Positions 46,473 to 54,570 of a stretch of DNA of 64,000 nt are shown here, piece by piece. The notes below the pieces were generated by a model. That model worked only from the letters and a program-made list of their open reading frames with translations, made no database searches and was not told where the DNA came from. Source of the stretch: Blastococcus colisei (GTDB taxonomy: Bacteria; Actinomycetota; Actinomycetes; Mycobacteriales; Geodermatophilaceae); the NCBI RefSeq assembly GCF_006717095.1, contig NZ_VFQE01000001.1:3348001-3412000 (forward strand), written 5' to 3'. The translations under genes were made by a program, and so were the position numbers. Position 1 is the first letter of the stretch; the number at the start of each line of letters is the position of its first letter.

Positions 46473-47387
46473 ATGACCTCAGCAGCCCCGACCACCTCCA
46501 CCCTGCCCCGCTCCCCGCACGCCGGGAAGGAGGACGTCGACCACGGCCGCCTGCTCGTGCAGTGCCCCGACAAGCCCGGGATCGTCGCCGCGGTCAGCAC
46601 GTTCCTCACCAAGGCGGGCGCGAACATCGTCACGCTCGACCAGCACTCCACCGCGGAGGAGGGGGGCTCCTTCTTCCAGCGCACCGAGTTCCATCTGGCG
46701 GGACTGCCCGCGGCACGCGACGAGCTGGAGCGCGGCTTCGCCATCGAGGTCGCGGAACAGTTCGGGATGGAGTTCCGGTTCAGCGAGGCGGCCAAGCCCA
46801 AGCGGGTCGCGATCCTCGCGTCCAAGGCCGACCACTGCCTGCTCGACCTGCTGTGGCGCGACCGCCGGGGCGAGCTGGACATGCAGGTCGCGATGGTCAT
46901 CTCCAACCACCCCGACCTGGCCGATCAGGTCCGCCCGTTCGGCGTGCCGTACTTCCACGTCCCGGCCACCCGCGCCAACCGGGCGGAGGCCGAGCAGCGG
47001 ATCCTCGACCTGCTGCGCGGCAACGTCGATCTCGTCGTCCTGGCCCGGTACATGCAGATCATCACGCCCGGGTTCCTGACCGAGGTCGGCGCCCCGCTGA
47101 TCAACATCCACCACTCGTTCCTGCCCGCCTTCATCGGCGCCGGCCCCTACCAGAAGGCCAAGGACCGGGGCGTGAAGCTGATCGGGGCGACGGCGCACTA
47201 CGTGACCGCGGACCTGGACGAGGGACCGATCATCGAGCAGGACGTCGTCCGGGTCGACCACCGGCACAGCGCCGGCGACCTGGTCCGCCTCGGCGCCGAC
47301 GTCGAGCGGGCGGTGCTGTCCCGGGCCGTGCGGTGGCACCTCGAGGACCGGGTCGCCCGGCACGGCAACACCACGATCGTCTTCTGA
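46473..47387 (+). CDS. purU: Formyltetrahydrofolate deformylase (PurU), copy in the C1 unit
   Basis: A 304-residue PurU paralogue. The ACT domain reads [19 protein letters not shown]; the catalytic domain has [16 protein letters not shown], the Asn/His site [17 protein letters not shown] and [19 protein letters not shown]. It is clearly related to, but diverged from, the copy at 37735-38607. It would hydrolyse 10-formyl-THF and so close the oxidative C1 cycle. It stands between the MTHFR-like gene and folD, 10 bp before folD. Confidence 0.89.
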   Translation: MTSAAPTTSTLPRSPHAGKEDVDHGRLLVQCPDKPGIVAAVSTFLTKAGANIVTLDQHSTAEEGGSFFQRTEFHLAGLPAARDELERGFAIEVAEQFGMEFRFSEAAKPKRVAILASKADHCLLDLLWRDRRGELDMQVAMVISNHPDLADQVRPFGVPYFHVPATRANRAEAEQRILDLLRGNVDLVVLARYMQIITPGFLTEVGAPLINIHHSFLPAFIGAGPYQKAKDRGVKLIGATAHYVTADLDEGPIIEQDVVRVDHRHSAGDLVRLGADVERAVLSRAVRWHLEDRVARHGNTTIVF

Positions 47388-47397
47388 GGAGCATGCG

Positions 47398-48258
47398 ATG
47401 ACAGCACAGGTGATCGATGGCAAGGCGGTCGCGCGGCAGGTGCGCGAGGACGTGGCGAAGGGCGTCGAGCAACTGGTCGCCGGGGGCGGAACCGCGCCCG
47501 GGCTCGCCACGGTGCTCATCGGCGACGACCCCGCGTCCGAGGTCTACGTCCGGAACAAGCGCAGGTCCTGCGTCGCGGCGGGCATGCAGGACCTGCACCG
47601 GCACCTGCCCGGGGACGTCGGACAGGCGGAGGCCGCCGCGCTGATCGACGAGCTCGCCGCCGACCCGGCCGTGTCCGGCATCCTGCTCCAGCTGCCCACG
47701 CCGGCACACCTGGACTCCGAGTCGCTGCTCGCCCGCATCCCGGCCGAGAAGGACGTCGACGGGCTGACCACGGCCAACGCCGGTCTCCTGGCGCAGGGCC
47801 GGTCCGGGCTGCGGCCGTGCACCCCCTCCGGCGTCATGGCCCTGCTGGACCAGTACGACGTCCCCCTCCAGGGGGTCGAGGCCGTCGTCGTCGGCCGGTC
47901 CGTCCTCGTCGGCAAGCCCATGGCGCAGCTGCTGCTGGAGCGCCATGCCACGGTGACCATCTGCCACTCCCGCACCCGCGACCTCGCCGAGGTGTGCCGT
48001 CGCGCCGATGTGCTCGTCGTCGCAGCCGGCATCCCGGGGCTGGTCGGGCCGGACGCGGTCAAGCCCGGGGCCACCGTCATCGACGTCGGCATCCACCGCG
48101 GCGAGGAAGGCCTGCACGGCGACGTCGACACCGCGGCCGTCGCGGAGGTCGCCGGCCTGGTCACCCCCGTGCCCGGGGGCGTCGGGCCCATGACGATCGC
48201 CATGCTGCTGGCGAACACGCTGATCGCGGCCAAGGCACAGCAGGGCCGCAGCGACTGA
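47398..48258 (+). CDS. folD: Bifunctional methylene-THF dehydrogenase/methenyl-THF cyclohydrolase (FolD)
   Basis: A 286-residue FolD. The catalytic-Lys region is EVYVRNKRRSC, the folate-site block is GILLQLPTPAHLD, then PAEKDVDGLTTANAGLL, the NADP-binding VVVGRSVLVGKPMAQLLLE, and the signature VTPVPGGVGPMTIAML. It oxidises 5,10-methylene-THF to 10-formyl-THF. The ATG at 47398 follows GAGGAGCATGCG and lies 10 bp after purU. It is probably a second, pathway-dedicated FolD rather than the housekeeping one. Confidence 0.92.
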   Translation: MTAQVIDGKAVARQVREDVAKGVEQLVAGGGTAPGLATVLIGDDPASEVYVRNKRRSCVAAGMQDLHRHLPGDVGQAEAAALIDELAADPAVSGILLQLPTPAHLDSESLLARIPAEKDVDGLTTANAGLLAQGRSGLRPCTPSGVMALLDQYDVPLQGVEAVVVGRSVLVGKPMAQLLLERHATVTICHSRTRDLAEVCRRADVLVVAAGIPGLVGPDAVKPGATVIDVGIHRGEEGLHGDVDTAAVAEVAGLVTPVPGGVGPMTIAMLLANTLIAAKAQQGRSD

Positions 48259-48260
48259 TG

Positions 48261-48315
48261 GCCCCGCCCCGGGCCCGAGCTGGGGCGGGGCGGGCCGGGC
48301 CGGGCCGGGCCGGGC
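48261..48315. terminator. GC hairpin followed by GGGCC repeats
   Basis: GCCCCGCCCC (48261-48270) and GGGGCGGGGC (48282-48291) pair over 10 bp around an 11-base loop just after the folD stop. About four tandem GGGCC units follow. This may terminate or attenuate before the cyclodeaminase gene. Confidence 0.5.
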
Positions 48316-48460
48316 GGCTGAGCATGCCTCGGCCCCGGGGAGGCGTCGCCGGCTCCGAGTGGCCGGACCGGCGCGGGAGACCGACGATCACATCTCCGCA
48401 GGCCCGACCGGCGCCCGTCGGCGCCTTCCCCAGCCGTGCCCCTACCCCCGCATCGAGGCC

Positions 48461-49117
48461 ATGGACGCGAACGCCACGACAGCAGAGTCCCCGACCGCCG
48501 ACGAGCTCGACGGCCAGTCGCTCGGTGAGTTCCTCGGCCAGCTGGCCGCCCGCATGGCCGCTCCTGGCGCCGGCGCCACGGCGGGGATCGAGGCCGCGCT
48601 GTCCGCCTCTCTCATCGCGATGGTCGGTCGCTTCACCACCGACGAGGAGCACGCCGACGTGGTGCGCGAGATCGTCGCGGACGCCGATGCCCAGCGTGAC
48701 GCCTGCCTGGAGGGCGCTGCCGAGGACCAGCAGGCGTTCTCCGCGGTGGCCGAGGCGATGAAGCTGCCCAGGGAGTCCGAGGAGCAGCAGGAGTCCCGCC
48801 GCCGCGCCCTCAGCGCGGCACAGCTGGACGCGGCCCAGCCGCCGCGGAAGATCATCGAGTCGGCCGTGCAGCTGGCGTCGCTGGCCGAACGGCTGCTGCC
48901 GATCGCCAACCGCAATCTCATCAGCGATGTCGCCGCAGCCGTCGCGGCTGCCCGCGCCGCTGCCTCGACGGCGCGGCTCGCCGTCGAGACGAACCTCGCC
49001 GGCATCGACGACCAGAACGCCTACGCCGAGCTGAGCGCCGCCGTCGCGGTGGTCGACGACCTGGCTCGGCGGGCCGACGCCGTGGAGGCGGAGGTCCGCG
49101 ACCTCATCCGCCGCTGA
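48461..49117 (+). CDS. Formiminotransferase-cyclodeaminase-like (FTCD_C) protein
   Basis: A 218-residue helical protein of the cyclodeaminase/methenyl-THF cyclohydrolase (FchA-like) family. SLGEFLGQLAARMAAPGAGA is the usual N-terminal helix and glycine turn, and an AAEDQQAFSAVAEAMKLPRE segment follows. It could open methenyl-THF to 10-formyl-THF, which would reinforce the oxidative C1 flux. The ATG at 48461 sits 202 bp after folD, beyond a hairpin, and converges on the flavin monooxygenase. Confidence 0.82.
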   Translation: MDANATTAESPTADELDGQSLGEFLGQLAARMAAPGAGATAGIEAALSASLIAMVGRFTTDEEHADVVREIVADADAQRDACLEGAAEDQQAFSAVAEAMKLPRESEEQQESRRRALSAAQLDAAQPPRKIIESAVQLASLAERLLPIANRNLISDVAAAVAAARAAASTARLAVETNLAGIDDQNAYAELSAAVAVVDDLARRADAVEAEVRDLIRR

Positions 49118-50704
49118 TCAGCGGACTGTCCGCCCGACCGCGGTGGCGACCAGCGCCTCGGCGTCCTCGCACGCGTCTCCGGCCCAGGCGACGTACTGGT
49201 CGGGGCGCACCAGCACGAGATCCGCGCCGTAGGCGTTCCGTACGTCCTCGCCGACGTCCACCATCCGCACGGGCACCGAGGCCCGCTCCGCTGCCGCGAC
49301 GAGCTCGTCCCCCGACGTTCCGGCGCGCACCAGGACGAATCCGCCGGCTGCCAGCTGGTCGAACAGGTCGACGTCCGTGCCCTCCGGCTGGGCGGCCAGG
49401 TGGTGCCCCGCCCGGGCGCGCGTCTCATGGGACCCAAGGGCGCTGGGCGGCCCACCGCCACCGGCCGGGATGACGGGGGAGCCCTCGTAGTGGGGTTCGT
49501 AGGCGCCGACCTCCACCGCGGCGGCCTCCGCCCGGGCCGCCCACGCGGCCTCGAAGGCCTCCCGGTCGATGTCCGGGTCGTGCGAGGCGAGGAAGTCCCT
49601 GTCGACCTGGATGGAGCGGGCGATGAAGTCGTCCCTGGTCGAGGCGAAGACCGGCCGCCGTTCCGCGTCGTAGGAGTCGAGCAGGTGGGGTCCGCCCCAT
49701 CCCTGCAGGGTGGCCGCGAGCTTCCAGCCGAGGTTCGCGGCGTCCTCGAACCCGGTGTTGATGCCGTAGCCGCCGTAGGGCGGGTGGCTGTGGGCGGCAT
49801 CCCCGGCGACGAAGAGGCGCCCGTTCCGGTAGCGCTCGGCGAGAGCGAACCTCATGTCCCAGAACCCAACGTGCTGGAGCTCGACGTCGAACTCGGCGCC
49901 GACCGCCCGCCAGAGCAGCGGACGGAAGTCGATGGAGGCGTCCGCGGCTTCCACGTCCACGGGGGCGTGAAAGAACCACGTCTTCTCGGCATCCACGCGG
50001 CCGAGGAACTGCCAGTAGCCCTCGAGAGCCGGGTGCAGGACGTTGAAGAATGACGTGCCCGGATGACGCCCGACCAGTTCGTCGAGCCGTGTCGACCGGA
50101 AGACGAGCAGCACCATCATCTGCTCGTGGTCAGTCCGGTCCTGGCCGATGCCCGCTCCCTCCCGCAGCCGGGACCGGCTGCCGTCGCAGCCCACCCCGTG
50201 CTCGGCCTCGACCTCCAGCACCTCGCCCGACGCGTCGCGTGCCTGGACGCGGACCCCTTCCTCGGACTGGCTCACGTCCTCCGCCCGCCAGCCGTAGTGC
50301 ACCGAGACGCTGGGCAGCTCCGCGACGCGGTCCCGCAGCGCCCGCTCGGTGGCGTACTGCGGGAGCCTCTCGTTGTCCGTCGCGTAGAACCGGCGGACGG
50401 CGCTGCGCCGCAGCCACTCGTAGGAGTACTCCCCGAGCAGCGTGCCGTAGGCGGTCAGGCCCCGGGCCCCCTCCCCGGCCGGGAGGGGGCGGCCGGCCCG
50501 GACGCGCTGCTCGACCCCCCAGGCGCGCATGTGCTCCATCGTCCGCTGGGTGAGGTTCTGGCCCTTCGGCACTGGCTGCGGCTCGACGCGCCGCTCGATC
50601 ACGGCGCACCGGATGCCGCACTGGCCGAGGTCGATCGCCAGACCCATCCCGACCGGCCCGCCACCCACGATGACCACCTGGGACCGGATCCGCCGGCCGG
50701 TCAT
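49118..50704 (-). CDS. FAD-dependent aromatic monooxygenase (PheA/MhpA-like)
   Basis: A 528-residue class A flavoprotein hydroxylase. It has the N-terminal dinucleotide motif VVIVGGGPVGMGLAIDLGQ, the middle GCDGSRSRLREGAG (DG motif), and NGRLFVAGDAAHSHPPYGGYG, in which GD binds the FAD ribityl chain. The C-terminal third is a degenerate thioredoxin-like fold typical of phenol hydroxylases. It likely hydroxylates a phenolic acid to a catechol. Its ATG at 50704 overlaps the stop of an upstream 26-codon frame (ATGA). Confidence 0.88.
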   Translation of the reverse strand: MTGRRIRSQVVIVGGGPVGMGLAIDLGQCGIRCAVIERRVEPQPVPKGQNLTQRTMEHMRAWGVEQRVRAGRPLPAGEGARGLTAYGTLLGEYSYEWLRRSAVRRFYATDNERLPQYATERALRDRVAELPSVSVHYGWRAEDVSQSEEGVRVQARDASGEVLEVEAEHGVGCDGSRSRLREGAGIGQDRTDHEQMMVLLVFRSTRLDELVGRHPGTSFFNVLHPALEGYWQFLGRVDAEKTWFFHAPVDVEAADASIDFRPLLWRAVGAEFDVELQHVGFWDMRFALAERYRNGRLFVAGDAAHSHPPYGGYGINTGFEDAANLGWKLAATLQGWGGPHLLDSYDAERRPVFASTRDDFIARSIQVDRDFLASHDPDIDREAFEAAWAARAEAAAVEVGAYEPHYEGSPVIPAGGGGPPSALGSHETRARAGHHLAAQPEGTDVDLFDQLAAGGFVLVRAGTSGDELVAAAERASVPVRMVDVGEDVRNAYGADLVLVRPDQYVAWAGDACEDAEALVATAVGRTVR

Positions 50705-50781
50705 CGGGCGGCTGCCCGGAGGCTGGCACCGGAACGGTGAGGGTCGCCGCCGGCCCAAGGGGTGGCAGGGTAAGTGATCAT
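50701..50781 (-). CDS. 26-residue ORF translationally coupled to the monooxygenase
   Basis: An ATG at 50781 is preceded by the strong Shine-Dalgarno AGGAGGAGCAACGCGC and opens a frame of 26 codons whose TGA overlaps the monooxygenase ATG. The monooxygenase itself has no good ribosome-binding site, so translation of this short frame would supply it. The peptide (begins MITYPATPWAGG) has no recognised domain. It could be a leader peptide or the remnant of a larger deleted gene. Confidence 0.55.
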   Translation of the reverse strand: MITYPATPWAGGDPHRSGASLRAAAR

Positions 50782-51375
50782 GCGCGTTGCTCCTCCTGTG
50801 GGATGGACGACGGGTTGCTGCTCCTGGCCTGCGACGGCGGCCGGCCCCACGCGGCGCCCGCCAACGCCCTCGAGGGCTCGACGAGCACACGCGGAATGAC
50901 CGTCCCCACACCCGAACCGCGACGGGCACGGGACTGCCCCGACGCTGGACGATCGTGGGATTCCGTGCGGCACCGGCTCGGAGAAATTCGGACGCGCCAC
51001 ACCGTAAGAGTTCCCTTCCGCAGATGACGAGAGCTTCGTTGGGCGGACCTGCGGCTCGACCGGGAGAGACGCCGGCGCACCGACGTGGGCGGCATCTGTC
51101 CCCACCGCAACTCCCTGACCCAAATGGTTGGCGCCGTCGTTGCGGAGCAATACGACAATGGACCCAAGACCAGTGCTACCTCGGCGTAGACGACGCCGGT
51201 CGCCGGCGACTGTGACCATTACCGACAGCGAAACCGATACCGACGGGTAGGTGACCACCCAGCCGACCATCCCGGGGCGCGGCTCCCACTTCGAATCGAG
51301 GGTCAGGCGGTAGCCGTCACGCAGCACGCACTGAGGCTTGAGGGAAAAAGAACCGCAGTTCGGCAACATTCTTCC
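50782..51375. other. 594-bp region without a recognised gene
   Basis: This lies between the MFS stop and the coupled short ORF. No frame has convincing coding character. GC is lower near 51340-51400 (A-rich GGGAAAAAGAAC). It presumably contains the promoter of the monooxygenase, but no confident -35/-10 or operator was seen. Confidence 0.4.
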
Positions 51376-52560
51376 TTAGACGTTTCTTGTGCTGTCCGTG
51401 ACGGCTTGTCGCCGGCCCCAGAGGAGTCCCAGGAGCGACGCAGCACCGTACGCCACCGTCATGGCCAGCCAGCCGAAGTGGTAGGAGCCTGAGGCGTCGA
51501 CGATGAAGCCGAAGGAGATCGGCCCCAAGGCGAAGCCGAGGTAGAGACCGATGGCCACGGTGCCGGAAGCGGTACCGACGATTCGCAGCGGGCTCACTCG
51601 CAGCAACGCGATCATCACGACGACGTTCGTGGCAATACCCCTCGCACCGAAGATGGCCGCCCCTGACCACATCAACCACGACAGGCCGGTGATGCTCGCA
51701 GCGAGCAGAGACATGGCCCCCAGGGCAGCGGTCCCCGCGAGAGCACTCAGTGCTCGATGGGGGTGCGCCATCCGGTCCGCGACGTGACCGAAGCCGATTC
51801 TGGCGATCAGCCCAATTCCACCGACCACCGCTGCGCTCAAGCCCGCCACGGTGACGGACAGCCCGAGCTCTTCGTAGGCGAACAGCGGGAGATACGTATT
51901 GGCCGCCTGCAGGGCAGCACCGGTGAGGACTGCGTAGGCCGCCAGCCACCAGACCGCCGTGGGCAGCCGCCCAGGTGGGGAGCGCACGACGGATGCTGCA
52001 GCGGTCAGCCGGTCGGCGGGGATGGACCTCCGCACGAGCATGAGTCCGACGACGGCCACGAGTGAGCAGAGAGCCATCGCCCCACGCCATCCCAAGAGCA
52101 GCGCGAGCGCCGGCAGCGCCGCTCCCGCGAAGAACTGACTCATCTGGACACCCGCCTGCTTCGTCCCCATCAGCAGGCCTCGGCGTCCGGTGACGACATG
52201 CGTGGAGATCAGACGGTTGGTCACCGGGTTCGACAGCGACTGAGCACAACCGGATATGGCTACGGCGACCAGGAGCCAGGCCATCGACCCGGCGACCGCG
52301 GCAAGGATGATCGCCAGAGCACATCCGACATAGAGCGCGATCATGACCGACCGGCCGCTGTAGCGGTCTACCGACCGCCCCAGGACTGCCGAGCTGGCGG
52401 CGGCAACGACGAAGGCGAAAGTCGCGAGGGAACCGAATTGAGTTCGGCTCAGCTCCAGGTCGGTGATCACCAGAGCGCTCATTGCGCTCAGTGCGTAGAG
52501 CAGGAGCGGGCCGGCTCCCATCGCGATCGCCAGATTGGTCCCGAAGGCGAACTTCCGCAT
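51376..52560 (-). CDS. MFS transporter in the Rieske-oxygenase region
   Basis: A 394-residue major-facilitator protein with 12 hydrophobic segments. The loop after TM2 reads LGRSVDRYSGRSVMI (motif A-like). The ATG at 52560 (MRKFAFGTNLAIAMGAG) is preceded by a GTG directly adjacent, and by a weak AGGA. The frame remains open further upstream, so the start is uncertain. It is related to carboxylate and aromatic-acid carriers and may transport the substrate or an intermediate of the surrounding pathway. Its codon use looks slightly less GC-extreme than in the lig region. Confidence 0.8.
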   Translation of the reverse strand: MRKFAFGTNLAIAMGAGPLLLYALSAMSALVITDLELSRTQFGSLATFAFVVAAASSAVLGRSVDRYSGRSVMIALYVGCALAIILAAVAGSMAWLLVAVAISGCAQSLSNPVTNRLISTHVVTGRRGLLMGTKQAGVQMSQFFAGAALPALALLLGWRGAMALCSLVAVVGLMLVRRSIPADRLTAAASVVRSPPGRLPTAVWWLAAYAVLTGAALQAANTYLPLFAYEELGLSVTVAGLSAAVVGGIGLIARIGFGHVADRMAHPHRALSALAGTAALGAMSLLAASITGLSWLMWSGAAIFGARGIATNVVVMIALLRVSPLRIVGTASGTVAIGLYLGFALGPISFGFIVDASGSYHFGWLAMTVAYGAASLLGLLWGRRQAVTDSTRNV

Positions 52561-52899
52561 CACGTGTTCGCCGTCCTGGTGGCCGTTGGGTCCGCGAGCC
52601 GCCCTTCCAGACCGGAGCATGCTCGTCTCTCGTCTACTCATCGTGCGTGGACTCACGATCTCCAGTCGGGCGATGGCAGGCCGCTCGGAGCCTCTCGCCG
52701 GCGGGCGCGCTGACTCATCCACCTGCCGCGGCTTCGTCGGAGCACTCCTGCCGACCCCGCCCCGCGACGGTGGGACGGCGCTACGGGCGGAAGCGTCGTG
52801 AATTGCGGGTTGGCGTCATGCTCCCTCCGCCGGCGACGTCCGACGTCCTCGGCATCGCGCGACAGCCGCTCGCCCGTACCTTCGGGCCGGCAAGGGAGG
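52561..52899. other. 339-bp spacer between reductase and MFS genes
   Basis: No convincing gene is present. The upstream extension of the MFS frame covers part of it. It may hold a separate promoter for the MFS gene; I see no clear operator or terminator. Confidence 0.4.
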
Positions 52900-53991
52900 T
52901 CAGAGATCGAGCACGAGCCGTGGCGTCTTGGATCGACCGACACAGATCATCATGGTCTTCCCCTTCTCCCTTTCCGCAGGAGAGAGGATGGTGTCGTGGT
53001 GCTCCGGAATTCCCTCGAGGACCTTCGTCTCGCACGTGCCACAGAAGCCCTCCTCGCAGGATGACATCGCCTCAGGCACGGCCTCGCGGACGACCTCGAG
53101 GATGGTTCGGTCCGGCGGGACGGTCATGGTCGCGCCGGACCGGCGCAGCTCCACCTCGAAGCTCTGCTGGTCCGTGTCCTCGACGACGGGGACCGCGACC
53201 GCAGCCTTCTTGAGGGCGCCGGTGGCTCCGAAGCGTTCGACGTGGATTTCCCGGGCCGGTGTGCGCAGACACCGTTGCTCCACCGATCGGATCAGCCCCT
53301 CGGGCCCACAGCAGTAGACGACCGTGTCCGGCTCGGCCGTCTCCAGCACGGCGTCAAGGTCGAGCATGCCCTTTTCGTCCTGAGGGACCAGCTGGACGCG
53401 GTCCTCACCGTAGCCGGTCAATTCCGAGAGGAACGCCATGGAGCTCCGAGAACGACCGCCGTACACCAGACGCCAATCGTCGCCTCTCCTGTTGACGTGT
53501 TCCACCATGGCGCGGATAGGGGTGATGCCGATGCCCCCGGCGATGAAGAGATAGCGCTTGGCCGGGACCAGCTCGAAGTGGTTGCGCGGGCCGCGAACGG
53601 TGAGGAGCTTGCCGACCAGTGCGGTGTCGTGCACTTCCTTCGACCCGCCTCGGCCGTACGGCTCGCGGAGCACCGCCACGATGTAGGAGAACCGGTCCTC
53701 GGGGTCCCCGCAGAGCGAGTACTGCCGGACGAGTCCTGAGGTCAACAGGAGATCCAGGTGGGCACCGGGCTCCCAAGGGGGCAGCTCACGCTGGTCCGGG
53801 TCGACCAGGCACAGCGACATGACTCCGTCCGCCTCCCACGTCGCCTGCCGAACCAACAACTTCCGTGGCGCGAACTGATCATGCGGCTCGGGCACCGGAG
53901 CGGTACGGGTTCCTGCGGCTTCCGCCGGCTCGGTCGCCAGAGGGGCATCCCGATCGGCCGCCGGGTTTCCCGACTCAGGCAATGCGGACAT
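52900..53991 (-). CDS. Phthalate dioxygenase-type reductase (FMN/NAD/2Fe-2S)
   Basis: A 363-residue class IA oxygenase reductase. After about 40 linker residues, the flavin domain shows LVRQYSLCGDPED, the NAD domain shows YLFIAGGIGITPIRAMVEH and VYCCGPEGLIRSVE, and the C-terminal plant-type ferredoxin domain has SSCEEGFCGTCETKV plus MMICVGRSK. It transfers electrons from NADH to a Rieske oxygenase, most likely the one encoded at 58662-59948 in the same unit. VanB and Pht2 are the named relatives. Confidence 0.9.
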   Translation of the reverse strand: MSALPESGNPAADRDAPLATEPAEAAGTRTAPVPEPHDQFAPRKLLVRQATWEADGVMSLCLVDPDQRELPPWEPGAHLDLLLTSGLVRQYSLCGDPEDRFSYIVAVLREPYGRGGSKEVHDTALVGKLLTVRGPRNHFELVPAKRYLFIAGGIGITPIRAMVEHVNRRGDDWRLVYGGRSRSSMAFLSELTGYGEDRVQLVPQDEKGMLDLDAVLETAEPDTVVYCCGPEGLIRSVEQRCLRTPAREIHVERFGATGALKKAAVAVPVVEDTDQQSFEVELRRSGATMTVPPDRTILEVVREAVPEAMSSCEEGFCGTCETKVLEGIPEHHDTILSPAEREKGKTMMICVGRSKTPRLVLDL

Positions 53992-54032
53992 TCGAAAGCT
54001 CCTGACTGTCTTTTCCTGAGTGGTGGGCGGGT

Positions 54033-54542
54033 TCAGGCAACGACGACGTCCGGTCGGGCTCCGCCACGCAGCACATCCAGGAAGGGCGCCGCCAACTGCA
54101 GACCCTTGACCACCACGAGCATGTCGACGGACCGGCGCAGGGCCACCATGCCGGTGCTTCCTGCGTGCGTGTCCCAGTGCCCCGATCCGACGACGACTGC
54201 CGCCGTCAGCGCTCCACTCCTCGAGGCAGCCGCAGCCGCCTCCTCGCACAGGGCGGCAGAGACGTCGCTGAGGTCAGATGCCAGCAGGATGACGATGTCG
54301 GCGTCACGAACCACGTGGTGCAGCGGCTCACCGGGCGACGGCTCCCGCCAACCGTGGGCGCCGAGCGGCCGGCTGACTGCGATCAATCCTTGGCCGTCCT
54401 GCTGCGGAACCGACGGATCCACCGTCGCCACGACGAGTCCGTCCAATCCGGCCCTTGCCATCTCGTCGGCCGTGCGTAAGCCGGACGGTCCCAACGGGAT
54501 GAGCAGGACGCGCGCCTCGTAGGAGCGCCTGAGCTTGTTCAT
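54033..54542 (-). CDS. Degenerate FtsZ/tubulin-like domain protein
   Basis: A 169-residue protein. Its order of elements resembles the FtsZ GTPase domain: RVLLIPLGPSGLRTADEMAR (first strand and nucleotide loop), GLDGLVVATVDPSVPQQDGQ (compare FtsZ EGVEFFAVNTDAQ), RDADIVILLAS (compare ADMVFIAAG), GALTAAVVV (compare GILTVAVVT), and MVALRRSVDMLVVV (compare ITELSKHVDSLITI). The tubulin signature GGGTGTG is replaced by SDLSDVSA, so GTP hydrolysis is doubtful. It stands between a reductase and an alcohol dehydrogenase gene. The role is unknown. Confidence 0.6.
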   Translation of the reverse strand: MNKLRRSYEARVLLIPLGPSGLRTADEMARAGLDGLVVATVDPSVPQQDGQGLIAVSRPLGAHGWREPSPGEPLHHVVRDADIVILLASDLSDVSAALCEEAAAAASRSGALTAAVVVGSGHWDTHAGSTGMVALRRSVDMLVVVKGLQLAAPFLDVLRGGARPDVVVA

Positions 54543-54570
54543 CGCTTCTCCGTCCTCATCGTCGATCTGT

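Noticed and set aside
48292-48315. GGGCC tandem units as a CRISPR-like or functional repeat
   Set aside because: The units are only five bases, with no spacers, and lie directly after a terminator hairpin. They are best seen as simple sequence.
52561-52899. N-terminal extension of the MFS protein to a start near 52722
   Set aside because: The added residues are charged and lack family resemblance. The first membrane segment begins right after the ATG at 52560.
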